NCBI GenBank assembly: GCA_009602725.1
Contig: WELB01000342.1
Location: forward strand, 39,510-94,836
Direction: 5' to 3'
From: Spirogloea muscicola
Lineage: Eukaryota > Streptophyta > Zygnematophyceae > Spirogloeales > Spirogloeaceae
DNA: 55,327 bases
Every line of letters begins with the position of its first letter. Position 1 is the stretch's first letter. Shown piece after piece: positions 39,795-51,047 of this stretch. Made by a program: the position numbers and the translations under genes. The notes beneath the pieces were generated by a model that was not told the origin of the DNA, ran no database searches, and saw only the letters and a list, made by a program, of their open reading frames with translations.

Positions 39795-39989
39795 CTCGGG
39801 CAGGCCCGGCCGCATGGCGCGCCGCGCGGGGCCCGGCCCGGCGGGGCTCGGCCTCAGCGGCGCCACCGCCGGCCGGATAGCCGAGCCCCCACAGAGCGTT
39901 CCCATATCGTCGTTGGGGCGGGTGGCGCCCGGCCACATCACCACCGCACCCACAAGCGACGAGCCCTGGGAAGAGAGAGAGCAAGCGCG

Positions 39990-41620
39990 GCCATATTAAC
40001 TGGTGGCTGGGAGAGGCCATCCCAAAGGAATGGACAAGGAATGGACAAGAGAGAGCTCGTGTGAAGTAAGAAAGCGGGTCTTCCTAAGTTCGGCTTGCGA
40101 GAAAGCGGTTCTCCCAAAAGGGGGCAAGGGCTGTGGACAGCCAGCCGGCAGTGAACAGCCAGAAGACTTGACAAGGTTCGGAGGCGCCTAAAAGCGCTTC
40201 CCAAATATTCCCGGTTGCATACTTAGTTATCTCTACTTAGAGGCCGCAATCAGGAAGACTAGCTGCCTGAAAGCACTCCCCTTGACGGATGCCAGAGGCT
40301 GCAGCTAGAGCACGGCCAGCACGCAGATGCAGGCGTGGGCCATGGAACGGTGGAGTGACATGACAGGTGCAAAATACCGGCGCTAGCAAGCCAGCGGCGT
40401 TGAAGTCGGCCTGCTCGCCTCGCCTGCGGACACAGAGCGTCGCGCAAGCCGGGCCAGCAGGTCTAGCCACTGAGACCCAGAAGCCCCGTGCGCATCGACG
40501 GCCAGCGTGACGACCTCTTCCCCTTCCGGGTGATCCGCGTATGTAGCCTCTTTGCCACGAGCAGCATTCGCAGCATGTCCAGCATTCGAGGCAGAGAGCC
40601 CCGGATTGGAGCGGAGAGGCCGGCTCCATGAAAAGAAGACAGCTTCTCAGAAGGAAGGGAGTGAGGTCCGACTGGGCCGGAAGCTGGAAGGCTCGAAAGG
40701 ATGAGTTGGTGCCCCTTCAGAACAAAACAGCACAGCCGATCTGAAGCGATGGCTGGAAGAGGCCAGTCCCAAAAGGAGTTGTTCATTATATTTCTGGGAT
40801 GGCCAATCGCAGTCATCGCCCTCTACTGGAAGGGTCTTGCTTCTTTGAAAGAGGGGGTGAACAAGGTCCAAAAGGTTTGGGAGGCGCAAAAGCACGAAAC
40901 TACTCGCCATGAGGGACGCTCGAGGGAGCACGAGGGATGCTCGACAACCTCTAGTCAACAAATGCAGATTAGGGTAAACAGTGGGCGGTAAAGCGTCGTC
41001 CTGTCAAATGTAGGAGGCAGCAGACAAGAGAGAAGGCGCGCAATAAGCATGATATGGAAAGGAGGCCAAAGCACGCCAGTACACTGTGCAAAGTGAACAC
41101 AGACTAATCGAACAGGCGCTAAGCTAGCAAAATGAACAATACAATTCGAAGGGGGTCTCTAATACCACGAGTGAGCACATACATTTTCTAGCGTGCTAGT
41201 AACCCCACCAGCACGAAAGCTGCCACACAGGCTATGGACTATGCCGGCCCCATATATACGTAGGTGGCTGTTGGGGTGACTGACGCTAAGTGTTTTGGTT
41301 AACTTCCAGCTACATTGTCTTGGCCCGTGCCTCCAGGGCGTGCCGCTACTGTATGTGCTAGACTTATCTGGGGCAGAGCACCACCCCACAAGCGAGTGGC
41401 TTAAACAAGTGCGCGCCCAGCCAAGGCAGCAGCTAAGGCACTCCTGCTTTGGACGTAACTCGTCCGTTCTCTTGCGCTGGCCTTTCTTTCACAGCCCTCG
41501 CCACCTTCTGGAAGAGCTGCTCCTTCACAGACCTCACCTCCTAGTGGAAGAGCTTCCTCTTATAAGGAAGGGAACAGGGGCTGTGAAAGGCCAGCCCAAA
41601 CGGACGGACTAAAAAGGGGG
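39990..41620. repeat. Intergenic repeats upstream of diphosphatase gene
   Basis: Reverse-orientation hairpin-tail units lie near 40010-40060 (with GGAATGGACAAG twice), 40108-40200 (TTCTCCCAAAAGGGGGCAAG, hairpin, AAGGTTCGGAGGCGCC) and 41578-41610. A forward unit is at about 41475-41530 and a family-2 copy at 41010-41230. Reading frames here are short and unlike known proteins. Confidence 0.65.
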
Positions 41621-43297
41621 AAAGCCCAAAACGAAATCGCAGACACTCAAGAGGACAAGTAGCTACTACAAATGGCCACTCAACACCCCCTAGTCGACAG
41701 CCGCAGGTTGGCAGTCTTGAGAGAGAGTCTCTTCCAACATAAGCACAGAAGAATTGAACAGGTCCTGGCAAAGCCCCAGGACGATTGGGCACAGGAGGAA
41801 TGGGCACAAACTTATAAGGAAAGCCCCAACTTGGAAGGACGACTCACTTGAGTAGCTCGCTAACATGATATGACATTTGGTCTTGTATCTATTTACAAAG
41901 GCGAGGCGGTATAGTGCATGTAGTATATAAGCCCAAACGCCAAACAATTGATGTCTAGCGACAGATCTTTTCTGCACATACTTGCTGAGATGGTGGTTGT
42001 GGCGCAGATTGCACATGCCTGTGTCTCAGGAAAGGTAAGGCTCACGGTATGGCAACATGGAGCCTGTGGCAGTGGCACCTCAGTCCCTACCACCTGCTTT
42101 TGCGTGAGCTTGCCAAAGACAGCTGCTCCACCAATCTCAGCGGTGACTGCCCCCCTGGTTGGACATCGCAAGTCAGAGCTCGTACAAGCTAGTGGAGTAA
42201 GTCACGAGCAACTTGAGAAACCTTGACGAGTGAGCATGGCCACACTAATTTGAAGTACGAGTGACGTAGTACAACCCTGCACCTCACCTATCGTTCTTTT
42301 GGGCGGGTAGCTTAGGACATTCTAGCGTCCCGCAAGCCATCGTTGCATGCTATAGAATGCAGCTATCATTAGGTCTACAGCGATCCCAGGCACTCGTGAT
42401 ACACCAGCGTGCTGGTCGTGCATTAGCCCAGGCTAATGGCTTCCGTGGTGGTGGTTTGGCGCCTCAGTATAGCTTGTCAGATATGCATGTGCTCACTCGG
42501 GAATATTTAGTGTCCCCATTAGCCAGCTCATTACCCGTTAACAGGACATTTGGAAGGCCAGAATTGGCCTCCCTTCCAATGTCACGCGCACCGCGCGCCT
42601 TCTCTCTCTTTTGGCTTGCTGGTCAATCACGGGATTGCCACAGAGTGACTATCAGGGTGTTGAGCGAGTCGCCAAGCCCAGCCGCCGACGAAGCAAGATA
42701 TGTCGGGAAGGCAATCATAGGGGGCTGCCATGGTGATACAGCAACAAAGACCGAAGGTCGGAAGTCCAGAGGTCCAGAGAGTGGGTGAAGGACTCACCAT
42801 CTTCCCTCTCAGGTCCTCCCTATACAGCCGACGGGCTTCCAGCACCCCGGCCGTTTCCAGCCTTCATGCTCGAAGGTTATCAATGATCTCGTGTTGACAA
42901 CCCGTTTCTTGCAACAACAGTCTACTCCATCGGTCTCTCGCCACCGGTCTACCAATGGTCCGCCGTCAATGACTCGTCACTGACCCCGTCAACGGCCAGT
43001 CACAGTCTACTTCTTAGGGGCTAACGTATGGGTCTAACATCGACGTCAACATCGTGTGTGGCTTCTCAAATGCACCCTTGGTAAGAATGGTCACATGCTT
43101 AAAACATCGAAGCAGCAGTGGAAGACGGTTTGAAGATGCTCGGAGAGACTAGGCACCTCATCAGGCGGACGACTGGGGAAGTTGGTCTGCTTTCCTCGAG
43201 CCAAGAGCGGCGCAACCCAGAGTCGCGGTGCGTGACAGCATGGTGCTAAATCTGGATATGGCGACAAGGGGCGACCACCATGGAGACTACTTAAAAA
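41621..43297. other. No gene seen
   Basis: Short unsupported frames only. A reverse family-2 fragment lies at about 42555-42620 (GGCCTCCCTTCC, CCGCGCGCCTTCTCTC). It ends where the duplicated esterase segment begins. Confidence 0.45.
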
Positions 43298-43594
43298 GGA
43301 CACGACGGACATGCTGGGAGCCAAACTAGTAGTGCTTGTACCTTCTCACAGCTCAAGGCTGCCATATATATCTCAACTTGAATCTAAAATTTGATGTGTC
43401 AACTTGATGCAAGAGGATATTCATGCTTGCAGGTCCTGGCCTATAAATGACAAGCGGAAAGGCCTCCAGCACCTAGTGACGGGGCGCAAGTGAAAGCACT
43501 TTTCTGTTGCATGTGCCGAAAGTGCTGCTGCACTCATGCACGCACGCACACTTTCAATATGAAGCAAGGGACTTCATGCTGCTACAAATTCTTG

Positions 43595-46500
43595 TCACCA
43601 GAACATGGGCACATTGAAGTCTGGTGCTGGATGCCGAGCAAGATCCAAGCAGTGCCCAGGAGCCAGGCCCTTCTTGCAGAGAACTGCTGCAGCAGTGGTG
43701 TAAAGTGAGTCCATGACAGGAAGCCACCAGTCGACCATGTTCCCGAAATGCGTGCAGTCGCGCCTCGGTGTCTCGAGATGCGTTTGGTGGAAGCCATGCA
43801 TGTCCATCTGCCAGTAGACTGGCTGGACAGCTAGATTGCGACGATCGGCCTCTGCTTGCAGTTCCTCGTTTCTCCACAACTGCGAGAGGCATTTTGGTGG
43901 GCTTTGCAGGTTCAGCCACATGAACTAGCTCTGAATCCTGAGTACAATTTGGTTGCCTACTTACAAGTACCAAAACGCCTGGGATCCTATCGACGTGCAT
44001 TACTACTCTAGGCTACTGCCCTGCGCTTGTCATCCCGCTTCACAAGAGCTTCGCTTCTGACGAACTTAGTGCTTTCCAGAGGTCCAGGCTACAAGTCACA
44101 CGACCGGGGTATTAGAGGAGGCTGCACCTTGCGGAAAGGAAGACTAAGACAGAGGTAACTGTGCTCAAGGCGAAGGCATGAAGCAGCTCAAGACTTGTAC
44201 CTGCCGTGTCTTGTTTCGAGCAGGGTAGCAGACGCTGGTCTCTTCGGCCGTTGCATCCGCTGGCATGGGATAGTCGCCAGAGCCGTCACGGGAGAAGAAA
44301 TGCTGGGGGAAGGTTTCGCGAAAGAATGCTGCCTTGCCGGGTTGGCGCTGGAGCTCCTCCATGCGCTTACCCAGTACGGCCAGGTCATAACTTAGGTCCT
44401 CCACACTAGTGCGCCCATAGTGGATGCCCAAGTTCGAGATGACCTGCAAAGACGACTCAGTGCACGATATTGAGGTCTGAGGCCATAATAGGTCTTGCTC
44501 TATTCACCGTCTGCTGCCATTGCAGATTGATGGCCTACAGATCACGCACATCAATCAAAAGAAGTAGATTGCTGACCACGACGAATCAGAATTGCATGGC
44601 TGGATCTGCCAATCTGTCTCGCAACTCTCCAATCTGCAGCGATGCAATCTGACAGCCTACAGATAAGCGTAGAGAGCTGCTGACCACGTCATATTCACGG
44701 AACACATAGTCCAGATGACTTGTGAAAAGGGAATCAGGTTCTGGCCTCTCCCCACGCATGGTCGGAGCCAAATGATACGCTGTCATCCAGAAAAGAAATA
44801 GCCCTTGAGAGAGTTTAGATGTTAAAAGATGAACACATGTGGACCTTCTACAGGAATTCTGGTCAAATGCCTTTGCTGGAGCACATTATTCCGGGTATTG
44901 CACGTTATTGTGTTTTACTATTCTCACGGCATCTCTCCATACTAGCTACCAAAACACCCCCTCCTTCTCAAGCCTGATTAAGTCGCGCCTTCTGAGGAGC
45001 TAACAAAGATATGATCTGCAGATGCTTCCGTCCTACTGCCTGCCAACACAAAGATACAGAAAGACTCTGGGACTGCTGTCATCTTCAAATGAGAGAATCT
45101 GGTGTGATGTCAAGGCCTGAGGAGGGCCTCTCAGCGTCATAGTACCTCGCCAATATGACCAGGTGGCCCCCTCAAAAGGACCATGTAAGGTAGCATTCAG
45201 GACCCAGGTCTCCTCCCTCCATGGCTTTCGTACAGTTGTTTGCTTGGCCAGCATCTGCTCCACACTGTCCGCAAGACTCATGTTGAAGAAGTACCTGGAG
45301 AAAGGGGAGGCGATGTGCACAGTGTATGACTGGAAAGGCCAAACGATGCCATGATGCCACCCATGTCTTCAACAGCAATATGTGACAGGCAACACATCTT
45401 TGTCCTGTGACACCAGTGTAGATAAGACCAATCACTGCAATCTGAGGTACCTTTGTCAGGGGAGTACAGTCTCTGCAATACATGGGAGACCTATGGTGAC
45501 CTCCGAGTGGCCGAAGCCAATGGCGACGACATGCCTAACCTTCACTGCAATGGACTGAGAGAGCACTGGCGTGCTTACTCCATTGTAGGCCCCTCTATGA
45601 GACTTCCATAACCAAGAGTGAGAGAGCACTGGCGTGCTTACTCCATTGTAGGCCCCTGTATAAGACTTCCATAACCAAGAGTCTGAAGGGACTTGCCAAA
45701 CAGCCTGTAGACTTGAGCAGTCAAGGAATCCCCGATTAGCGCCACCTTCAGACCTTTGAAAAGCTGCCACACAGGAGCAATGCACACGAGCGCGTCACTC
45801 AATGAACGACATAGATGTATCAAACATCAGCACCGCTGGTGGGTTGTTCGAGTGGCATCGTGAGCAAGCTGTGGTGGACACCAGTGAATGTGACCCACTG
45901 CATCCACCCACAGCTATCAGAGCCTCTACCTTTGAGTTGCACTGCATGGTCCTCTGGGGCAGTTGTGACAAACCGATGTGGCATTCAGACAAGGTGCTTC
46001 TGTTGAGCGCCCACCACTGGGTCTAGCAATCTCCCAATGGCTTACATCATAGCGATAGGCTACTGCCAATAGCAATTGACGGCAGTCACGAGCAGGCAGT
46101 GACAATCTTGTTCCCATACTCAGTGAGAATGGTCGCCGGGAGAATGACCAATCGTGCTGTCCTCACCAGGGCGACATCAGCAGCGTTGTAGACACAAGAG
46201 CCATCAGTGTGGATGAACGCAAAGTGGTCATGCTTCACATAGGCATCAACTCGTTCGACGAAGGACTTAGTATCGGTGTGGCTGATGGGCCCCTCCCACT
46301 TGAATAGCGCCGGCGGCCGCCGTGCCAAGATCGGGGGAATACCAGGCCCTCCCATCTGCTGGCTGGCTTTCATGGCTGCTCGTTCGATGTCAGCAGCCGC
46401 ACCATTCATCTGCTCGACCAGCGACCTGCGCAGACGCAGCGTGCCCAGCCGCAAGGAGCCCTGCCTTGCCTGCCGCCCAGTCGCCCGGCCGCGCTGCCAG

Positions 46501-46658
46501 TGAGCAAGCCCTGCGTGTGCTCGGCAGGGATCGCGCGGTCGTCCGGCGGCAGCATGGCGGCCGACCGCCAGCAGGTCGCCGGCAGTCCAGCTGCTCAGGC
46601 ACAGCAGGGCGAGGCAGAAAAGCGGCCGCCGGCGCAGCAGCAGCTTTTGCTGCCCCAT
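43595..46658 (-). CDS. PC-esterase (PMR5/Cas1-like SGNH acyl-esterase), copy A
   Basis: PC-esterase proteins are type II membrane or secreted O-acyl esterases/transferases acting on polysaccharides. The ATG at 46658 (MGQQKLLLRRRPLF) opens a signal-anchor helix (FCLALLCLSSWTAG). Resolved exons: 46658-46167, 46022-45930, 45763-45642 (LKVALIGDSLTAQVYRLF, the GDSL nucleophile block), 44779-44685 and 44443-44201 (EYDVVISNLGIHYG, ETFPQHFFSRDGSGDYP). The last exon lies about 43920-43595 (VYWQMDMHGFHQTH, RRDCTHFGNMVDWW, whose DCTH is the DxxH catalytic pair). An exon near 45297-45150 encodes FFNMSLADSVEQML. The exons between 45640 and 44780 and the last acceptor are not fully resolved. The substrate is unknown. 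Copy A keeps open frames in every exon checked. Confidence 0.8.
45557..45682. repeat. 63-bp exact-length tandem duplication at splice donor
   Basis: Units 45557-45619 and 45620-45682 differ at only three positions. Each carries the end of the GDSL exon and its donor (GTAAGC on the minus strand, at 45641 and 45578). The other esterase copy has a single unit. Use of the distal donor would add an in-frame stop, so the proximal donor at 45641 must be used. Confidence 0.92.
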
Positions 46659-47086
46659 CACGATTGGTCGCACAGGCCCAGGCGTGGCTGCGCGAACGGA
46701 TCCCGAGCGGCCGCAGGGCGTCTGAGATCGTCACGAGCTCTTGGGGACGTCTGCCTTTGTACTTGGCCACTCAGGCCCTCCGTCACTCCACACACACTGC
46801 ATTGCTCTACGGACGGTGGGGCGCCGCCGGCGGCCCCCGACCAGGCGGCTGCCAGAGCTGGCGGGTGCCAGGAGGCGCCGCCCTCATGGAGTCCAGCGCC
46901 GCCGCCGCCGCCGAAGCTGCATGTCGAGGTCGCCACGGGACAGCTCGCCTGCCCCGCGCCGCGGCAGCGCGGGTCGAGCACGCGGCGAGGCGGCCGAGAG
47001 GCGCGCGCTCCAAGGCCGAGGGGCGGAGTCCGAGCGGCGGCGGCGGCGACGACGGCGGCGGCGGCGGCAGCGGCCTGGAGGGAGCG

Positions 47087-48009
47087 AGGGTCTGTGGGGA
47101 TCAGTGGGGAAAGGTGCGGGAGGACGCCGCTGCTGATGCACCTTGTATGCCCCTCTGGATGCACCTGGCTGGCGTTACAGCCGCCCTTTTGCCCTCAGCA
47201 GCCGCACATTTCTTGTGCTGCTGCTATGAGGAGGCGGCTGTGAAAGGCAGCCTGGGGCGGCATCTGGACAATGAGCTCATCCCACGGGGGGCGATGGCTA
47301 TGAGAGGCCGGCCTGGGGTGGTGGACAAGGTTCATAAGGAGAAGGAGAGAGGGCGCACGGTGAATAGAAGTCGAGGCCAAGTCAAGCCAGTACCCCGCTC
47401 GGGCAAACGCTAGAGGGGCTACACAGAACGAAGCCCCATGCTAAGGAGGGCTAGAGTATACAATGCGACAGCAGGCTGTAGGCTTCTTGACGAGTGAGCA
47501 CATGCAAATCCGACGGGCTAACAGGCTACTTTGGGGAGCCGCAGCACCGCCGTGGAAGTCAGTGGCCTGGGGGCCTTGTGGGGCGAGGAAAAGGATGGCA
47601 GAAGGGCCGCGTAGAACATGGACAGGATCCGGAAGGGGCCGGGAAGCCGAGGGATCAGAGGGAGGTTGGGGGTGCATTCTGCACGAGGCGGAGCCGGGCC
47701 CGGGCCGGGCAAGCATGGCCGATTCAATCAGTACCCCAGAGGGCCAGGAGGGGGGGCCCGGAGACGGAAGCGGCTGGGGCAGCCGCCAGCCGTCCACCGG
47801 CGCGCCACGCGGTGGGGCGGGCCGACTCCGACCGGGTGGGGGGCAGGGACCGCCCGCGGAGCCAATTGGCGCCGCCGCCGGAGGGCGCGGGAGGCGAACG
47901 GCCGGGGGGCAAGGGCCGGCCCGCGGGCCGCGGGCCGGCCGGGAGCCGACACTTCCGGCTCTCTGGATGTTGTCAAGAGAGCTTCTGGGGCTGGAACCCA
48001 GTCCAGGAA
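47087..48009. repeat. GC-rich spacer with family-2 and hairpin repeats
   Basis: This contains a reverse hairpin unit near 47230-47340 (GGCTGTGAAAGGCAGCC, GGACAAGGTTCATAAGG) and a family-2 copy at 47330-47570 (GGGCGCACGG, CAAGTCAAGCCAGTACC, GAGCACATGCAAATC). A GC-rich stretch with only low-complexity frames follows. No gene is supported. Confidence 0.55.
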
Positions 48010-48199
48010 CCCAGTCTCTCTGACCTGAGGCTGCTTAGGGTTACTGAGTGCTTCGTAGCTGCTTCGTTTCTTTTCTGTGCTTGTTGTCCTTCGTACTTCC
48101 CCTGGCCCCTTCTCGTCCTTTGTTCATTCTTTTCTGGGCTGGCTTTTTCCAGCCCCTATCCTCACTGGGCGAGCCCTTCTCTTCTGGGGCGCGCGCGCT
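48010..48199 (+). repeat. Hairpin-tail module before retrotransposon copy 1
   Basis: A near-identical tail of the kind found after both retrotransposon remnants: CTCTGACCTGAGGCTGCTTAG, GGGTTACTGAGTGCTTCGTA, CCCCTTCTCGTCCTTTGTTC, and hairpin GGGCTGGCTTTTTCCAGCCC. It lies immediately 5' of copy 1, which suggests that an older element ended here and copy 1 inserted into or behind its tail. Confidence 0.8.
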
Positions 48200-49517
48200 T
48201 TCACGCCGTCCCCGTGCTATGGGCCTGCCCGCGCTGTGGCGCTGGCGGCGTCCGCGGGTTCCGACGCAGGCATGGTGGCGAGCCTGGCAGCCCTGGTCCG
48301 CCACCAGGGATGTCCCGCAGTCGCCTGCCGCTCTTCGTCAGGCGGCGTTGCCCCTCAGCTACGGCGGTCTCGGCCTGCGCCCGCTCGTCCGTTCCTGCAG
48401 GGCGGCGTACCTCGGCAGCTGGGCCCAGATAGCCGCCTCCGTGTCCCAGCGCTTCTTGGTCCACGGCCGGCGTGCGCTGGAGCAGGCGGTGGTGGAGGTA
48501 ACCACGGGTGTGCTGCCCTTCCAGTCGTCGCTACGCTCAGCCCACGAGGAGCTGCTCGCGGCGCAACCGGATCTGGCGGGCCAGGCGGTCTCCTTTGAGC
48601 ACCTCGCGCACACCGCCAACCTGCGCGTCCAAGCGCGCTTCACGGCCGCGATGGACACGGCAGCCTTCACCACCGCCTTGCAGCAGCTCCCAGAGGCCGA
48701 CCTGCGCGGGCGCGCACGACTCCACTCGGCCTCTTCCGCGGGGGCAGCGGCGTGGCTTCAGGCCCTCCCCCTCAACGACGCCCCCACCGTGCCGGACGAG
48801 GTATTCCGCAAAGCCGTCCACCGCCTCCTGGGCCTGCCGCCGCCATGTCTCCAGGGTGAGCGTCAATGCGAATGTGGCGAGCGAGGGGCCGAGCCTGGGG
48901 AGCTGGCCGCCCATGTTCTGCGCTGTTCCCGTGGCGGAGAGCGGACAGCGGCCCAGGACTGCCTCCGGGATGCGATGCATGGCATCCTTGTGGAGGCTGG
49001 CTTCTCGGTGGCAGCCGAGAACTCCGCCGTCATGCCGCTCCAGCAACGGGCCGACGGTCTCCACGCCCGTCGCGTCGACCTTGTGGCCACCCCACCAGCC
49101 GGCGGGCCACGTCTTATCCTTGACGTGGCGACCACTGACCCCACCGACCGCTCACACCCCGCGCAGTGCGCCTCCAAGGCTGGGTATGCGGTAGCCTGCG
49201 CCGCTCGGGCCAAGGAGCTCAAACACGCAGATCACCCGCGGGATGACGAGTTCTTTCCGCTCGCCATCGACACGCACGGGGCGTTGGGCGCTCGGAGGCT
49301 CGAGCTGCTTAACCAGCTCTCACGTCAAAGCATCGTCCGCCGCTTCAATGGGGAGCCGGTGGACTTTCATGCAGCCGGGTCGCTGGCGCAGGTGTACCGC
49401 ATGCGCTTGGCTGTCTCGCTGCAGAGGTCTATGGCCCGCGGGCTGTACCTGCGTGTCGGAGGAGCCCTCGCTGCTGGCTCTGGCTCTGGCCAGGGGACCC
49501 GCTTCCAGGAGCCAAGA
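48200..49517 (+). mobile_element. 5'-truncated non-LTR retrotransposon, 3' part of ORF2
   Basis: One open frame holds the post-polymerase part of a LINE-type reverse transcriptase protein: the thumb-like ALPLSYGGLGLRPL...AAYLGSWA block, a CCHC motif (CECGERGAEPGELAAHVLRC), LRDAMHGIL, and a C-terminal block RRVDLVATP...LILDVATTDPTD with later AARAKEL. The C-terminal block resembles a restriction-like endonuclease core (inference). The catalytic YADD region and everything upstream are missing, as in 5'-truncated insertions. The frame ends near LAAGSGSGQG, and the tail module follows. It lies between the two esterase copies. Confidence 0.8.
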
Positions 49518-49896
49518 TTCTCTGACCTGCGTTGCTTAGCAGGGGTTACTGAGTGCTTCGTAGCTGCTTAGTTTCTTCTTGTGCTTGTTTTGTCAATGTT
49601 CCCCCTGGCCCCTTCTCGTACTTTGTTCATTCTTATTTTGGGCTGGCTTTTCCAGCCCCTATCCTCAATGGGCGAGCCCTTCTCTCTACGGCTGCTGCGT
49701 CTGGGCCTCGGCGGAGTGCCTCATTCCCAGCTTCGAGTTACTCAGACTTGCTGTTGCTCACACGTGGGTACTGTGGTTCCTTCTGCATCGTTTCGTGTCT
49801 AGTTGTGTAGTTTTTATTTTCGGCACAATTTCTTTTCTATTCTTATTTTGGACTTGGATACTGTCCATTCTTTTTGGGCTGGCTTTGTCAGCCCCT
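49518..49896 (+). repeat. 3' tail modules of retrotransposon copy 1
   Basis: First module 49518-49690: CTCTGACCTGCGTTGCTTAG, GGGGTTACTGAGTGCTTCGT, hairpin GGGCTGGCTTTTCCAGCCCC, ATGGGCGAGCCC. Second module 49690-49896: CTGGGCCTCGGCGGAGTGCC, CGAGTTACTCAGACTTGCTG, hairpin GGGCTGGCTTTGTCAGCCCC. The second module is the reverse complement of the direct repeat at 16823-17270. Confidence 0.82.
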
Positions 49897-50257
49897 CTTC
49901 TCCTGGACCACGTCTTCTCCTGGATGTGGTGACCACCGACTCCTATGACCGCTCACATCCAACCCAGTGTGCCACCAAGGCTGGGTATGCGGTAGCCTGC
50001 GCCGCCCGGGCCAAGGAGCTAAAATACGCAGATCACCCGCGGGACGACGAGTTCTTCCCGCTCGCCATCGATACGCACGGGGCGCTGGGCGCTCGGTGGC
50101 TCGAGCTGCTCAACCAGCTCTCTCGTCACGCCATTGCCCGCCGCTTCCATGGGGAGCCGGTGGACTCCCATGCAGCAGGGTCGCTAGCGCAGGTGTACCG
50201 CATGCGCTTGGCCGTCTCGCTGCAGAGGTCTATGGCCCGCGCGCTGCACCTGCAGTG
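49897..50257 (+). mobile_element. Second, shorter retrotransposon fragment
   Basis: It encodes the last 120 residues of the same protein (LLLDVVTTDSYDRSH, AARAKELKYADHPRDDEFF, LNQLSRHAIARRFHGEPVD, SLQRSMARALHL). It is about 90% similar to the end of copy 1 but starts abruptly in the endonuclease-like block, directly after a tail module. Differences such as TTDSYD for TTDPTD show it is an independent copy. Confidence 0.82.
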
Positions 50258-50700
50258 CTCCGTAGCTGCTTCGTTTCCTTTCTGTGCTTGTTCTTCGTAC
50301 TTCCCCTGGCTCCTTCTCGTCCTTTGTTCATTCTTTTCTGGGCTGGCTTTTTCCAGCCCCTATCCTCAATGGGCGAGCCCTTCTCCCTCTTCTCTACGGG
50401 CGAGCACTTTCGTTTTCTTTTCGGGCTGGCCTTTCCCAGCCACCTTAAATTGGGCGAAGCTTTTTGTTGTCTCACAGCCCTTGCCTCCTTTGGGAGAGCC
50501 ACTTTTTTATTTCTCTCTCAAGGCGAAAGGGGCACGGTACGCGTGAAAATGAAAGGGCGGCCAATCGAGGAAGAAATGACGCTTCCAGTAGAGGGCTGGT
50601 GGCTGTGAGAGAAGTGGCTCTCCCGATGGGAGCAAGGGCTGTGAAACCCCAGCCCGAAAAGAACTGACAAAGGTTTAAAGGGGCCAAATTTTTGTCCACA
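50258..50700. repeat. Tail modules after retrotransposon copy 2
   Basis: Forward tail at 50258-50400 with hairpin GGGCTGGCTTTTTCCAGCCC, then a further forward hairpin at 50421-50441 (CGGGCTGGCCTTTCCCAGCC). A reverse unit at 50600-50695 (GTGGCTCTCCCGATGGGAGC, GGCTGTGAAACCCCAGCCC, AAGGTTTAAAGGGGCC) is closely similar to 17616-17700. Confidence 0.8.
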
Positions 50701-51047
50701 ACTATTTGAACACCATGTGAGCGTTAACAACACTGTTTGGCGCTCACAAACCTGGGAACGTTACACTTAGTCTCTCCAAGCATCTATCAAATTGGCTTCC
50801 TGGCTGCATTGATATTCTAAGCATGTGAACATTGTTACAATGGGTGCATCTGAGAAGCCACAAACTTATAGAGATGAGACGCTCGACTACCGTTGCTGCT
50901 CGAGCAACCGTAGCTCAAGATTGGGATGACGGTTTGATGATGAAACATGATGCAGGTCGACATTCCGGGTCAAGGAAAGCTGTTGTGATAGATGACAGCG
51001 TCAGCTTAAAGCTGGGATCGGCCTTGAACAAATACAGGAAGGTTTTA
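50701..51047. other. Short spacer, no gene seen
   Basis: The spacer between the retrotransposon tails and the second duplicated segment has no open frame of note. Confidence 0.5.

Larger units (their letters stand above)
43298..47086. repeat. Left copy of a duplicated 3.8-kb segment
   Basis: This segment and 51048-54821 are similar along their length in the same orientation, with a start-to-start distance of 7.75 kb. The left edge is GGACACGACGGACATGCTGG and the right edge is TGGAGGGAGCG. The duplication covers a whole esterase gene with its 5' and 3' flanks. Divergence is visible in exons and larger in introns. Confidence 0.9.

Noticed and set aside
40237-42800. Short frames (60-140 aa) in the intergenic block
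   Set aside because: None shows a domain, a consistent splice context or conservation within the window, and several overlap dispersed repeats.
46322-47413. A 363-aa plus-strand frame opposite esterase copy A (similar one at 54201-55193)
   Set aside because: It is the antisense shadow of the esterase first exon and its GC-rich 5' flank. It is low-complexity Arg/Ala/Gly, and the minus-strand frame carries the conserved content.
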